Positions 51,900-60,622 of a stretch of 64,000 bases of DNA are shown in pieces. The stretch comes from Actinoallomurus sp963736325 (GTDB taxonomy: Bacteria > Actinomycetota > Actinomycetes > Streptosporangiales > Streptosporangiaceae). Each line of letters opens with the position of its first letter. The stretch's first letter is position 1. The stretch covers positions 186,001 to 250,000 of the forward strand of contig CAVTOG010000017.1 of assembly GCA_963736325.1 (NCBI GenBank). The letters are read 5' to 3'. The notes below the pieces were generated by a model. That model saw nothing but the letters and a program-made list of their open reading frames with translations. It ran no database searches and was not told the DNA's origin. The translations under genes and the position numbers were made by a program.

Positions 51900-52601
51900 G
51901 TGAACCGTACCGACCGGCTCTACGCCCTCGTCGAAGAGCTCCGCGCGAGCGCACCACGCCGCCGTTCGGCCCGCGAGCTGGCCGGCCACTTCGAGGTCAG
52001 CCTCCGCACCATCGAGCGCGACATCGCCGCGCTCCAGCAGGCCGGCGTCCCCATCTACGCCGACACCGGCCGCGCGGGCGGATACACGCTCGACAAGGCC
52101 CGCACGCTGCCCCCGATGAACTTCACGCCGGCCGAGGCCGTCGCCGTCGGCATCGCGCTGAGCCAGGCGAAGGGCTCACCCTTCGCGCGCTCGGCCCGTA
52201 CGGCCCTGCTCAAGATCGTGGCCGCGATGTCGGCCGCGGACGGCGCCGAGGCACGGGAACTCGCCGAACGGATCCACTTCCTCGTACGCGACGACCACGG
52301 GCAGGCCTCCGTACCGGCCGTCGTCGAGGAGGCGGTCGCGACGCGGCGGGTCGTGCGGATCACCTACCGCGACCGCGACGGCGCGGAGACCCGCCGCGAT
52401 GTCGAACCCGTCGCGTTCGTCTCCGGAGCCAACGGCTGGTACCTCATCGGCTGGTGCCGGCTGCGCGAGGGCACGCGCATCTTCCGCGCGGACCGCGTAC
52501 GGGAGGCGTCGTTGCTGGACGAGACCGCTCCGGTACGCGACTTCGCCGACTTGGCGCCCCGCGTGCCGGATCTCGTCGCGCAAGCTCTGCAACTCGGCTG
52601 A
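51900..52601 (+). CDS. HTH/WYL-domain transcriptional regulator (YafY type)
   Basis: A 233-residue regulator. An N-terminal DeoR-like winged HTH (RLYALVEELRASAP, RSARELAGHFEVSLRTIERD, GVPIYADTGRAGGY) is joined to a WYL domain (VVRITYRDRDGAETRRDVEP, NGWYLIGWCRLREGTRIFR). WYL domains sense nucleic acids or small ligands. The start GTG at 51900 has no obvious Shine-Dalgarno and may be leaderless. It is followed 72 bp later by a VOC gene, a common pairing, so it may regulate it. Confidence 0.87.
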   Translation: MNRTDRLYALVEELRASAPRRRSARELAGHFEVSLRTIERDIAALQQAGVPIYADTGRAGGYTLDKARTLPPMNFTPAEAVAVGIALSQAKGSPFARSARTALLKIVAAMSAADGAEARELAERIHFLVRDDHGQASVPAVVEEAVATRRVVRITYRDRDGAETRRDVEPVAFVSGANGWYLIGWCRLREGTRIFRADRVREASLLDETAPVRDFADLAPRVPDLVAQALQLG

Positions 52602-52673
52602 AACACCGACAGGGGGTTGTCGCCCGGGTCCGGAAGCGTAGGGGCGACCGGTTACGAAAGCAGGAGGAAGACT

Positions 52674-53036
52674 ATGAGCGCGCACCGATACAACGCCGTC
52701 GAGTGGTTCGAGGTCGCGACCGACCGTCCGGAAGAGGCACAGAAGTTCTACGGCGAGCTGTTCGGCTGGACGTTCGGAGGCGACGGGGCGTACAGCCACA
52801 TCACCACGCCCGGCTCTGAGAAGCCCGAGGGCGGCCTCTTCGACTCCAAGGGAGGGTTCCCCGGCTACGCGATCTTCTACGTCACCGTGGAGGACGTCGC
52901 GGCCACGCTCGCCAAGGCGGAGGCGCTCGGGGGCAAGACGATCATGCCGCCGACGACGACCGACGACGGCCTGGTGTTCGCACAGCTCCGCGACGCCCTG
53001 GGCAACCACTTCGGAATCTTCACGCCCGTAGCGTGA
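52674..53036 (+). CDS. VOC-fold (glyoxalase/dioxygenase-like) protein
   Basis: A 120-residue vicinal-oxygen-chelate protein: VEWFEVATDRPEEAQKFYGE, LFGWTF, then AIFYVTVEDVAATLAKAEAL and a C-terminal DALGNHFGIF. Single-domain members dimerise and bind a metal; many are bleomycin-resistance-like or of unknown function. The ATG has AGGAGG 6 bases upstream. It lies just after the WYL regulator. Confidence 0.85.
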   Translation: MSAHRYNAVEWFEVATDRPEEAQKFYGELFGWTFGGDGAYSHITTPGSEKPEGGLFDSKGGFPGYAIFYVTVEDVAATLAKAEALGGKTIMPPTTTDDGLVFAQLRDALGNHFGIFTPVA

Positions 53037-53055
53037 AAACGACTGAAGCCTGAGA

Positions 53056-53085
53056 ACGGCGGGGCGCCTCGCGGCGCCCCGCCGT
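53056..53085. terminator. Hairpin terminator between VOC gene and aceE
   Basis: ACGGCGGGGCGC (53056-53067) and GCGCCCCGCCGT (53074-53085) form a perfect 12-bp stem with a 6-base loop. It serves the convergent VOC and aceE genes. Confidence 0.8.
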
Positions 53086-53089
53086 CGTC

Positions 53090-55876
53090 TCAGCCGGTCT
53101 GCATCGTGTCGGTCGTGGTCTCCGGCGGCGTGTTGTCGTCGCCGACCACGACCTCGGCGCCTTCACCGAGCCGGTAGCGCTCGATGGCGCGCTGGAGCGT
53201 CTCCTGCTTGACCTCGCCGCGGCCGGCGAGGCGGGTCAGCACCGCGAGCGTGATCGAGGCCGCGTCGACCTGGAAGAACCGCCGCGCCGCCGCCCTCGTG
53301 TCGGAGAAGCCGAACCCGTCGGTGCCCAGCGAGGACCACTCGCCCGGGACCCACTGGGCGATCTGGTCCGGCACCGCGCGCATGAAGTCGCTGACCCCGA
53401 CCAGCGGGCCGGGCTGCCCCTCCAGGATCCGGGTCACGTGCGGCACCCGGTGCTCGCTCTCGGGGTGGAGGAGGTTCCACTGGTCGCAGGCGATCGCCTC
53501 GCGGCGCAGCTCCGTCCAGGACGTGGCCGACCAGACGTCGGCGGCCACTCCCCATTCGGAGGCCAGCATCCGCTGCGCCTCCAGCGCCCACCGGATGCCG
53601 ACACCGGACGCGAGGATCTGCGCTCCGGGCGCCTCGCCCTCGACCTGCGGCGCCTCTGCGTACCGGTAGAGACCCTTCAGCAGCGCGGCCACGTCGAGCC
53701 CCTCGGGCTCGGCCGGCTGCTGGTAGGGCTCGTTGTAGACCGTGAGGTAGTAGAAGATGTCCTCACCCTGCGGGTACTCCCGGCTGGAGCCGTACATGCG
53801 GCGCAGGGCGTCCTGGATGATGTAGGTCAGCTCGAACGCCCACGCCGGGTCGTAGGAGACGCACGCCGGGTTCGCCGAGGCGAGCAGTGGCGAGTGGCCG
53901 TCGTTGTGCTGCAGGCCCTCGCCGGTGAGCGTCGTACGGCCCGCGGTGGCGCCCAGGAGGAAGCCGCGGCCCATCTGGTCGCCGAGCGCCCAGAGCTGGT
54001 CGCCGGTCCGCTGGAACCCGAACATCGAGTAGAAGATGTAGACCGGGATCATGTGCTCGCCGTGCGTGGCGTAGGAGGTGCCCGCAGCGATCATCGAGGC
54101 GGTCGCGCCGGCCTCGCTGATGCCCTCGTGCAGGAGCTGGCCCTGCTCGGACTCCTTATAGGCGAGCAGCAGCTTGCGGTCCACGCCCTCGTACGTCTGG
54201 CCGTGCGGGGAGTAGATCTTCGACGACGGGAAGAGGGAGTCCATGCCGAACGTACGGAACTCGTCCGGGGCGATCGGCACGAAGCGCGCGCCGATGTCCT
54301 CCTTCTTGATGAGGTCCTTCAGCAGCCGTACGAACGCCATCGTGGTGGCGACGTTCTGCTTGCCCGAGCCCTTCTTCAGCTCGGAGTAGACCGTCTCGCC
54401 CGGTAGTTCGAGGGGCTTGGCCCGGTTGTGCCGCTTGGGGAGGTAACCGCCGAGCGCCATGCGCCGCTCGCGCATGTACTGGATCTCGTCGGAATTCTCA
54501 CCCGGGTGGTAGTACGGCGGGAGGTCCGCTTCCAGGGCGGAGTCGGGGATCTCCAGGTAGAGCCGGTCGCGGAACTCCTTCAGCTCGGCCTTGGTGAGCT
54601 TCTTCATCTGGTGCGTCGCGTTGCGCGCCTCGAAGTCCGGCCCGAGCGTCCACCCCTTGATGGTGTGGGTGAGGATCACGGTCGGCTGGCCGACGTGCTC
54701 ACGGGCGGACTTGAAGGCCGCGTACACCTTGCGGTAGTCGTGGCCGCCGCGCGAGAGCTTGCGGATCTCGTCGTCGGACATGTGCTCGACCATCTTGCGC
54801 ATCCGCGGGTCGTCGCCGAAGAAGTTCTCGCGGATGTAGTCGCCGTGCTCGACGGAGTAGGTCTGGAACTGGCCGTCGGGCGTGGTGTTCATCTTGTTGA
54901 CGAGCACGCCGTCGACGTCCTGGGCCAGCAGCGGGTCCCAGTCGCGGCCCCAGATGACCTTGATGACGTTCCAGCCGGCACCGCGGAAGTACGACTCCAG
55001 CTCCTGGATGATCTTGCCGTTGCCGCGGACCGGGCCGTCCAGCTGCTGCAGGTTGCAGTTGATGACGAAGGTCAGGTTGTCGAGCTCTTCGCGCGCGGCG
55101 ACGCCGATGGCGCCCAGGGACTCCGGCTCGGCCATCTCGCCGTCGCCGAGGAACGCCCACACGTGCGACCGTGAGGTGTCCTTGATCTTGCGGTTGTACA
55201 GGTAGCGGTTGAAGCGCGCCTGGTAGATCGAGTTGATCGCCGTCAGGCCCATGGACACCGTGGGGAACTCCCAGAAGTCCGGCATGAGCCGCGGGTGCGG
55301 GTAGGACGACAGACCGCCGCCCGGGTGGGAGATCTCCTGGCGGAAGCCGTCGAGGCTCTCCTCGGGGAGACGACCCTCAAGGTAGGCGCGCGCGTAGATG
55401 CCGGGCGCGGCGTGCCCCTGGATGAACACCTGGTCGCCGGACTCGCCGTGGTCCTTGCCGCGGAAGAAGTGGTTGAAGCCCACCTCGTACAGCGACGCCG
55501 CGGAGGCGTACGTGGCGATGTGGCCGCCGACCGACAGTTCGGGGCGGTTCGCCCGCGAAACCATGATCGCGGCGTTCCACCGGATGTAGGCGCGGATGCG
55601 GCGCTCGACGTACTCGTCTCCGGGGAACCACGGCTCGCGCTCCGGGGAGATCGTGTTGATGTAGTCGGTGCTGCGCAGGCCGGGCACGCCGACCTGCTGC
55701 TCGCGTGCTCGTTCGAGAAGCCGGAGCATCAGGTAGCGGGCGCGCGATCGGCCCTCGGTCTTGATGACGGTGTCGAGCGACTCCAGCCACTCCCGGGTCT
55801 CATCGGGGTCGATGTCCGGAAGCTGACTTGGGAGGCCGTCGCTGATGATCGAAAAGCGCTGCCGTCCGGAGGCCAC
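53090..55876 (-). CDS. aceE: Pyruvate dehydrogenase E1 component, homodimeric AceE type
   Basis: A 928-residue thiamine-diphosphate enzyme that decarboxylates pyruvate and passes the acetyl group to the E2 lipoyl domain. The ThDP motif is GDGEMAEPESLGAIG ending in NLTFVINCNLQQLDGPVRG. N-terminal domain hallmarks are INTISPEREPWFPGD and GGHIATYASAASLYEVGFNH; transketolase-like and C-terminal domains follow. Full length for the E. coli/actinobacterial type. E2 and E3 genes are not in the window. Upstream is a 298-bp divergent promoter region shared with yjbQ. Confidence 0.95.
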   Translation of the reverse strand: MASGRQRFSIISDGLPSQLPDIDPDETREWLESLDTVIKTEGRSRARYLMLRLLERAREQQVGVPGLRSTDYINTISPEREPWFPGDEYVERRIRAYIRWNAAIMVSRANRPELSVGGHIATYASAASLYEVGFNHFFRGKDHGESGDQVFIQGHAAPGIYARAYLEGRLPEESLDGFRQEISHPGGGLSSYPHPRLMPDFWEFPTVSMGLTAINSIYQARFNRYLYNRKIKDTSRSHVWAFLGDGEMAEPESLGAIGVAAREELDNLTFVINCNLQQLDGPVRGNGKIIQELESYFRGAGWNVIKVIWGRDWDPLLAQDVDGVLVNKMNTTPDGQFQTYSVEHGDYIRENFFGDDPRMRKMVEHMSDDEIRKLSRGGHDYRKVYAAFKSAREHVGQPTVILTHTIKGWTLGPDFEARNATHQMKKLTKAELKEFRDRLYLEIPDSALEADLPPYYHPGENSDEIQYMRERRMALGGYLPKRHNRAKPLELPGETVYSELKKGSGKQNVATTMAFVRLLKDLIKKEDIGARFVPIAPDEFRTFGMDSLFPSSKIYSPHGQTYEGVDRKLLLAYKESEQGQLLHEGISEAGATASMIAAGTSYATHGEHMIPVYIFYSMFGFQRTGDQLWALGDQMGRGFLLGATAGRTTLTGEGLQHNDGHSPLLASANPACVSYDPAWAFELTYIIQDALRRMYGSSREYPQGEDIFYYLTVYNEPYQQPAEPEGLDVAALLKGLYRYAEAPQVEGEAPGAQILASGVGIRWALEAQRMLASEWGVAADVWSATSWTELRREAIACDQWNLLHPESEHRVPHVTRILEGQPGPLVGVSDFMRAVPDQIAQWVPGEWSSLGTDGFGFSDTRAAARRFFQVDAASITLAVLTRLAGRGEVKQETLQRAIERYRLGEGAEVVVGDDNTPPETTTDTMQTG

Positions 55877-56174
55877 GGGTTCCCCTTCGTGCTCACCCAG
55901 GTCGAGTGATGGGCGTCGTCGTTGTCTGGACCATCGTCGTACGTCGGGACCGTTAACGCATCTCTACCAACCGGTAACCGGCTCTGACACGGCCGTTCGT
56001 CGTAAGTCCTGCGTCGCGTGGCGCCACGTGGGGCACCCGCTGTCAGGGGATACCCGCCCTCAGGCGGTGAAACGATCCGGCGGACCCGGAATCGGAGTGT
56101 CCGAGGCTCCTCTTAGCCTCACCCTATGCCGCGCCTTCCGGTGGGCGGCACCACGTGACGGGTAGGTGTGGCGT
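55877..56174. other. Divergent promoter region of aceE and the YjbQ-family gene
   Basis: About 300 bp without coding signs. It should contain both promoters. No operator or RNA element was recognised with confidence. Confidence 0.4.
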
Positions 56175-56588
56175 ATGCGTACCGAAGTGGTCTCCTTGGC
56201 GACGGGTGCCGAGGAGACCGTGCACGACATCACCGGCGAGTGCGCGGCGTTCCTCCGCCGCGCCGGCGCGGGAGACGGTCTGCTGAACGTCTTCGTGCCG
56301 CACGCGACGGCCGGCGTCGCGCTCATCGAGCTGGGGGCGGGTAGCGACGACGACCTCCTCGCCGCGCTCCGCGATCTCCTCCCGCCCGATGACCGGTGGC
56401 GGCATGCGCACGGATCGCCCGGACACGGCCGTTCCCACGTGATGCCCGCCCTTGTGACGCCCTATGCGACGCTCCCCGTGATCGACGGCGAGATGGCCCT
56501 CGGGACCTGGCAGTCCGTCGCTCTCGTCGACCTCAACGTGGACAATGTGGCGCGCAACGTACGCCTTAGCTTCGTGCCCGGTGGCTGA
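56175..56588 (+). CDS. YjbQ/UPF0047 family protein
   Basis: A 137-residue member of the UPF0047 family, often annotated as secondary thiamine-phosphate synthase. Conserved features include LNVFVPHATAGVALIE, a D-D-L loop, a His-rich middle (WRHAHGSPGHGRSHV) and LGTWQSVALVDLN near the end. The second ATG (MRTEVV) fits the family start better than the one three codons earlier. Divergent from aceE, itself a thiamine-diphosphate enzyme, which may be coincidence. Confidence 0.85.
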   Translation: MRTEVVSLATGAEETVHDITGECAAFLRRAGAGDGLLNVFVPHATAGVALIELGAGSDDDLLAALRDLLPPDDRWRHAHGSPGHGRSHVMPALVTPYATLPVIDGEMALGTWQSVALVDLNVDNVARNVRLSFVPGG

Positions 56589-56727
56589 TCAACGTGGTCG
56601 GGTTTGCTCACATGCGGGCAAGACACTTGCGCGCGGGGTGGTCCGCCGTGTGAACTGTCCGGCAATGCCGCACCTCAAGGCGGCGGGTCGACGACAATCG
56701 GGGCCCGACAACACAGGGAGGACGTTC

Positions 56728-57150
56728 GTGAGCGCGACCGCGGGTCAGGCGCAGAGCAGCCTGGCCGAAAGACTCGGCATCAAGCCGAGTCAGGTGGTGC
56801 AGGAGATCGGCTACGACGACGACTGCGACGAGGAGCTTCGCGACTCCATCGAATCGGTCGCGGAGAGCGAGCTGGTCGACGAGGATTACGACGACGTGGT
56901 CGATGTCGTGCTGCTGTGGTGGCGCGAGGACGACGGCGATCTGTTCGACGCCTTGTCCGACGCGCTCACCACACTGGCTGACGGTGGCCACATTTGGCTT
57001 TTGACCCCCAAAGCTGGGCGCGAGGGTCACGTCGAGCCGAGTGACATCGGCGAGGCCGCGCAGTCGGCGGGCCTGTCCCAGACGAGCAGCATCAGTGCGG
57101 CCCGCGAGTGGTCGGGCACACGGCTGGTGACACCCAAGGCGCGGCGCTGA
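56728..57150 (+). CDS. DUF3052 family protein
   Basis: A 140-residue acidic actinobacterial protein like M. tuberculosis Rv2239c. It has ERLGIKPSQVVQEIGYDDDC, an Asp/Glu-rich stretch, VDVVLLWWREDDGDLFDAL and HIWLLTPKAGREG. The GTG start has GGGAGG 6 bases upstream; the frame extending back to 56545 is rejected. The aceE / DUF3052 / ahpE neighbourhood is conserved in actinobacteria, but function is unknown. Confidence 0.85.
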   Translation: MSATAGQAQSSLAERLGIKPSQVVQEIGYDDDCDEELRDSIESVAESELVDEDYDDVVDVVLLWWREDDGDLFDALSDALTTLADGGHIWLLTPKAGREGHVEPSDIGEAAQSAGLSQTSSISAAREWSGTRLVTPKARR

Positions 57151-57260
57151 CTGCCCACGACGTGGATCCTCGGGAATGCCAGCTCCCTCGGGAACCTTTC
57201 CGGTACCGGGTGGCAGACTGGCGCCCGCGTTCCAGACTTCCTCTGAAGGGTTTCTAAATC

Positions 57261-57722
57261 ATGGCGATTGAGGTTGGCGACACCGCACCGGACTTCGAGC
57301 TGAAGGATCAGCACGGCACTCCGGTGAAGCTGTCGGACTACCGGGGCAGCAAGAACGTCGTGCTCGTCTTCTACCCGCTGGCGTTCAGCGGCGTCTGCAC
57401 CGGCGAGCTGTGCTCAATCCGCGACGAGCTGCCGACGCTGGGGGGCGACGACGTAGAGGTCGTCGCGGTGTCGGTCGACTCGGTGTTCGCCCACCGAGCA
57501 TGGGGCGAGCAGGAGAAGTACGAGTTCCCGCTGCTTTCGGACTTCTGGCCGCACGGCGAAGTCGCGAAGGCGTACGGGATCTTCAACGAGGGTGCGGGCA
57601 TCGCCGCGCGCGGCACCTACATCATCGACAAGTCCGGTGTCGTTCGGTGGAAGGTGGAGAACGCCATCCCCGACGCCCGTGACCTCGGCGAATACCGCAA
57701 GGCACTCGCCGACATCTCGTAG
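57261..57722 (+). CDS. ahpE: AhpE-type peroxiredoxin
   Basis: A 153-residue thiol peroxidase of the AhpE group. The active-site segment is FYPLAFSGVCTGELC, with peroxidatic Cys46 and a second Cys51 five residues on, a possible resolving residue; Ser43 stands where Thr or Ser is usual. EVVAVSVDSVFAHRAW and GTYIIDKSGVVRWKV are also typical. It reduces peroxides in the cytoplasm, probably with mycothiol/mycoredoxin. GAAGGG lies 11 bases before the ATG. Confidence 0.92.
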   Translation: MAIEVGDTAPDFELKDQHGTPVKLSDYRGSKNVVLVFYPLAFSGVCTGELCSIRDELPTLGGDDVEVVAVSVDSVFAHRAWGEQEKYEFPLLSDFWPHGEVAKAYGIFNEGAGIAARGTYIIDKSGVVRWKVENAIPDARDLGEYRKALADIS

Positions 57723-57776
57723 TTTCCTGTGGCCGGGCCCCCACGGGGCCCGGCCTCGGACACGCTGGAGGGGGCC

Positions 57777-58106
57777 ATGCCCTGCTATCGCTGCGGGGCC
57801 CGGCAGACCGACCCGATTCGTGGCGCGAGCCCGTGGAAACGCGGCGTACGCGACGAACGGCAAATCCTCGTCTGCCCGGACTGCCAGGCCGTCACCGACT
57901 GGACGGCCGACCTAGCCCAGTGCGCGGCCTGCAACTCAACCACCCTGCTGTGCCGCCTAGGCGAAATAGAATGCCGCACCTGCGGCCACGTACGCACCGC
58001 CGAACCCACCCCAGAAGCCCTGGTCCCGTCCGGTGGCGCCCCGGGCCTGTCGGAGGAGGTAGCGGCGGCCTTGAACCGAGTACTACGCCGCCGCCCAGTG
58101 GCCTGA
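57777..58106 (+). CDS. Small zinc-ribbon protein with four CxxC motifs
   Basis: A 109-residue protein containing CYRC, CPDC, CAAC and CRTC, enough for two zinc sites, followed by an acidic/Pro linker and a short C-terminal helix (SEEVAAALNRVL). The ATG has GGAGGGGG just upstream. It lies 54 bp after ahpE and may share its transcript. A nucleic-acid-binding or redox-sensing role is possible; nothing specific can be said. Confidence 0.75.
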   Translation: MPCYRCGARQTDPIRGASPWKRGVRDERQILVCPDCQAVTDWTADLAQCAACNSTTLLCRLGEIECRTCGHVRTAEPTPEALVPSGGAPGLSEEVAAALNRVLRRRPVA

Positions 58107-58174
58107 CCCGAACCACGACCCCGACCACTGCGAGATCCCGGTAAGCTTGCCCGGTCGCCGGATCGGTCCGGCAC

Positions 58175-58247
58175 GGGCGCATAGCTCAGTGGTTAGAGCA
58201 CTGGTCTTACAAACCAGGAGTCGCTGGTTCGAATCCAGCTGTGCCCA
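58175..58247 (+). tRNA. tRNA-Val (anticodon UAC)
   Basis: A full cloverleaf: acceptor GGGCGCA with TGTGCCC (one G-U), D-arm GCTC..GAGC, anticodon stem CTGGT/ACCAG with loop CTTACAA (anticodon TAC at 58208-58210), and T-arm GCTGG-TTCGAAT-CCAGC. Discriminator A at 58247; CCA is not encoded. A GC-rich repeat begins 4 bp downstream and probably terminates transcription. Confidence 0.95.
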
Positions 58248-58250
58248 CGC

Positions 58251-58316
58251 TGCTAGCCCAAGGGGACGCCCCCTGGAACCCCCGATGTGGGGAGCTCCGC
58301 CCCCCACTCCCCCTTA
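58251..58316 (-). repeat. GC-rich dispersed repeat, trailer of tRNA-Val
   Basis: Read from the tRNA: GCTAGCCCAAGGGGACGCCC, then CTGGAACCCCCGATGTGG and a GGAGCTCCGCC block. The same order of blocks follows rnpB (19430-19476, opposite strand) and occurs at 17361-17420 and 59163-59219. It contains a GGGG-ACG-CCCC hairpin and a GGAGCTCC palindrome, and likely acts as terminator or 3'-processing signal. Confidence 0.7.
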
Positions 58317-58483
58317 GCCTCCTGTTACGACCCACCTTCGGGTTGATGTGTCCAGAGAGTCATTCATTCCGTCTTCTGCCGGACATGCTCCCGGAGTCAC
58401 CAGGCGTCATCGGGAAAACTGTTCGTATCGGATAACCGGTCGTGGACCCACTCTTAGAACATCAGCGGCATCCGACCTGCGAC
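58317..58483. other. Short non-coding stretch 3' of the DUF1707 gene
   Basis: No gene or clear structure was recognised between the tRNA trailer and the DUF1707 stop codon. Confidence 0.3.
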
Positions 58484-59080
58484 TCATGCCGGCCACCGGG
58501 TGTCGATCCGGCCGTGCCGCATCCGGCCTACCAGGCGGACGTGCAGCGTCTCCGGTGTGTTGTCGCCTGCGTTCCTGCTGATCGCCAGCGCGCTGTGCCG
58601 CACTGACAGCTCATTGGCGTCCACCACCATGCCCGGCGCGAGGACCAGCTCCACGTTGCCGCCGCGTACCCGCAGCTCGATGATCAGCTCGGGCCCGCTG
58701 CGCACCGCGCTGGTCAGATCCAGCATCACGTCGCACCACGCGGTGCGTAGTGCCAACCGGTGCGGCAGCGTCCACCGGCCGTCACGGCGCACCGAGCCGT
58801 GCTTCCCGTTGATCGTGAGCAGTTCGGCGGCCGGCCCGGCCGACGTCCCGGCGAGCGGCAGCGTGAGCGCATGCTCGTTGCCTGGCACCGCGACCAGATC
58901 GGCGGTGAGCGGGGTCAGCGCGTCGATGGTGCGAGCGGCCAGCGCCGCGTCCAACCGCTCGTCGAACTCGATCGGGTCGAGCCGGCCGTCGGCGACGGCG
59001 GCACGCAGCAGTTCGATAACCCGGTCTCGGTCCGCGTCGGACGCGCGCAGCGCGGGTGAACTAGGCAGATCTGCCGACAT
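58484..59080 (-). CDS. DUF1707 (SHOCT-like) protein
   Basis: A 198-residue soluble protein. It opens with the DUF1707 signature LRASDADRDRVIELLRAAVADGRLDPIEFDERLDAAL in shorter pieces: RASDADRDRV, GRLDPIEFDERL, AARTIDAL. A beta-rich C-terminal domain follows with alternating hydrophobic strands (ELIIELRVRGGNVELVLAPG). No membrane segment is seen. Such proteins are widespread in actinomycetes with unknown function. It lies between two inverted copies of tRNA 3' end plus trailer. Confidence 0.85.
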   Translation of the reverse strand: MSADLPSSPALRASDADRDRVIELLRAAVADGRLDPIEFDERLDAALAARTIDALTPLTADLVAVPGNEHALTLPLAGTSAGPAAELLTINGKHGSVRRDGRWTLPHRLALRTAWCDVMLDLTSAVRSGPELIIELRVRGGNVELVLAPGMVVDANELSVRHSALAISRNAGDNTPETLHVRLVGRMRHGRIDTRWPA

Positions 59081-59162
59081 CCGGCCTCCTCGGCGGCGAC
59101 GCGGTGGCGCCGCGCCACCGACATTCCACGTTATAGCGCGAGTCGGCCATCAACGATGGGTC

Positions 59163-59219
59163 CTGAGAGGGCGGAGCCCCTCACATCAGGGCTCCAGGAG
59201 TCGTCCCCCTGGGCTGAAC
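59163..59219 (+). repeat. GC-rich dispersed repeat beside the tRNA fragment
   Basis: GAGAGGGCGGAGCCCCTCAC, then ATCAGGGCTCCAGGAGTCG and CCCCCTGGGCTGA, match the trailer of tRNA-Val read in reverse. It adjoins a minus-strand copy of the 3' half of the tRNA, so tRNA end and trailer were moved together. Confidence 0.7.
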
Positions 59220-59222
59220 ACG

Positions 59223-59257
59223 TGGGCATAGCTGGATTCGAACCAGCGACTCCTGGT
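59223..59257 (-). pseudogene. 3' fragment of tRNA-Val, inverted relative to the intact gene
   Basis: The minus strand reads GGTCTTACGAACCAGGAGTC then GCTGGTTCGAATCCAGCTATGCCCA, matching the anticodon loop, variable loop, T-arm and 3' acceptor strand of the tRNA at 58175-58247 except for a few changes. The 5' half is absent. The homology stops near 59257, next to CGTGACGGAC (minus strand, 59261-59270), the same 10-mer that opens the two direct repeats at 17304 and 19358. Confidence 0.85.
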
Positions 59258-59961
59258 TCGTAAGACCGATGTCCGTCACGTGCGATACGAGAATCTGACC
59301 TGTGAGAACGTGCCCGCGGTCACTTGTCTACTGTCATCTTCGGCATGTATCCGGCACACGAGAGGCTGGCCTATCTCCCGGCAGGCCTGCGGTTTCGCGC
59401 CTACCACCTGGCGATTGAGTCCATTGGCGTCCGTGGTTGTCCAGGGCAGTACACACCCGTCGCCATCCAGTTGGTCACCCACCCGACGACAGAGCGGTCG
59501 TCGCGGGCATGCTCGGCTACCACCGCTTGTTGCGCAGGAACTGATGTGTCGAGTCCGCCATGTGCGGCGCTTTCGGTTCAGAGCAGGGCGTCGCCTGGTT
59601 TGAAACCCTGGCCGACACGAGCAACTCGACACCTCCGCAACTCGCGGTCTTCTGCCTCCAGGCAGGCGCAACCAGCCAAGACGCGCAGGACAGCATCCGC
59701 AGGGCCGGGATCCGCCCTACCCATACCCCTGCCGCATCGCACCCGACGATCAGGCACTGGCGACCAGGGTGCGTATGGACCACTTCGTTCAGCTAGTACG
59801 CGGGGAGCTGCAACTGCTCCTTTACACGGGCGCCTCGATCGAGGAGTGCGCTTGCAGGACGCGTGTGACAGTCCGGCTCAGGAGGCAGGTGGCACTCCGG
59901 CTAGATGATCTTTGTACTTTTGTCGGTCGAGAGTACTGCTGGCTGATCCGCAGGGTCGACT
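59258..59961. other. About 700 bp without a supported gene
   Basis: A short plus-strand frame at 59560-59796 contains WFETLADTSNSTPPQLAVFC and SQDAQDSIRRAGIRPTHTPA, which looks protein-like and may be the end of a decayed gene, but no start, ribosome site or known family was recognised. Other frames look random. Codon use is less GC-biased than around it. Confidence 0.35.
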
Positions 59962-60357
59962 ATGGTGCGCATGGTGACGGTGGTGTATGTCGTCGACGGC
60001 GCGAAGATCCAGAGTCTGGAGGACTTCTGGCGGGTCATGGGCGAAGCCGTGAACGGTCCGGACGGGTACTTCGGTCGGAATCTCGACGCGTTCGCCGACT
60101 GTTTGCGCGGTGGATTTGGGACCCCCGATGACGATGACTTCGTGGTCCAGTGGCGTGATCACGAGCTGTCTCGTCGAAGCCTGGGGTTCTCGGAGACGGT
60201 TCGGCAGTTGGAGTTGAGGTTGGCGCGCTGTCATCCGGCGAACCGGCCATCGGTCCGAACGGAACTAGAGGCCGCTCAGGCAGAACGTGGCCCCACGGTC
60301 TTCAATTGGCTTGTTGAGATCTTCCAGGAGCAACCGGGCAGGCTCCGGCTGTACTGA
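59962..60357 (+). CDS. Barstar-family (barnase inhibitor) protein
   Basis: A 131-residue protein with the barstar pattern: YVVDGAKIQSLEDFWRVMGE, then PDGYFGRNLDAFADCLRGGF and FVVQWRDHELSRRSLG. Barstars inactivate secreted or effector ribonucleases by plugging the active site. No barnase-like toxin gene lies beside it, so it is an orphan immunity gene here. The ATG at 59962 or 59971 is possible; no clear Shine-Dalgarno is present. Confidence 0.82.
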   Translation: MVRMVTVVYVVDGAKIQSLEDFWRVMGEAVNGPDGYFGRNLDAFADCLRGGFGTPDDDDFVVQWRDHELSRRSLGFSETVRQLELRLARCHPANRPSVRTELEAAQAERGPTVFNWLVEIFQEQPGRLRLY

Positions 60358-60622
60358 GGCTCATCCCGTTGCGCTGACGGCCGCCGCCGCCCACGGCCGA
60401 CCTAGCCTCCTTCGCCTGTTCCCTGCGGACTCGAACGTCGTCGTGACGCCCGCCGAGAACTGCGTAAATTACCGGCCGAGCTGCTCTGTTCGCGGACGGT
60501 TACGAAATGGTTTGTTAGCCACTCATCAATTAAATGACCATGCCGTCAAATCGGTCTGATAGCGCAGGCCACAAATGCCGACAGACATAGTAAGCTGACT
60601 TTTTCGTTGACGTGGAGGTGTC

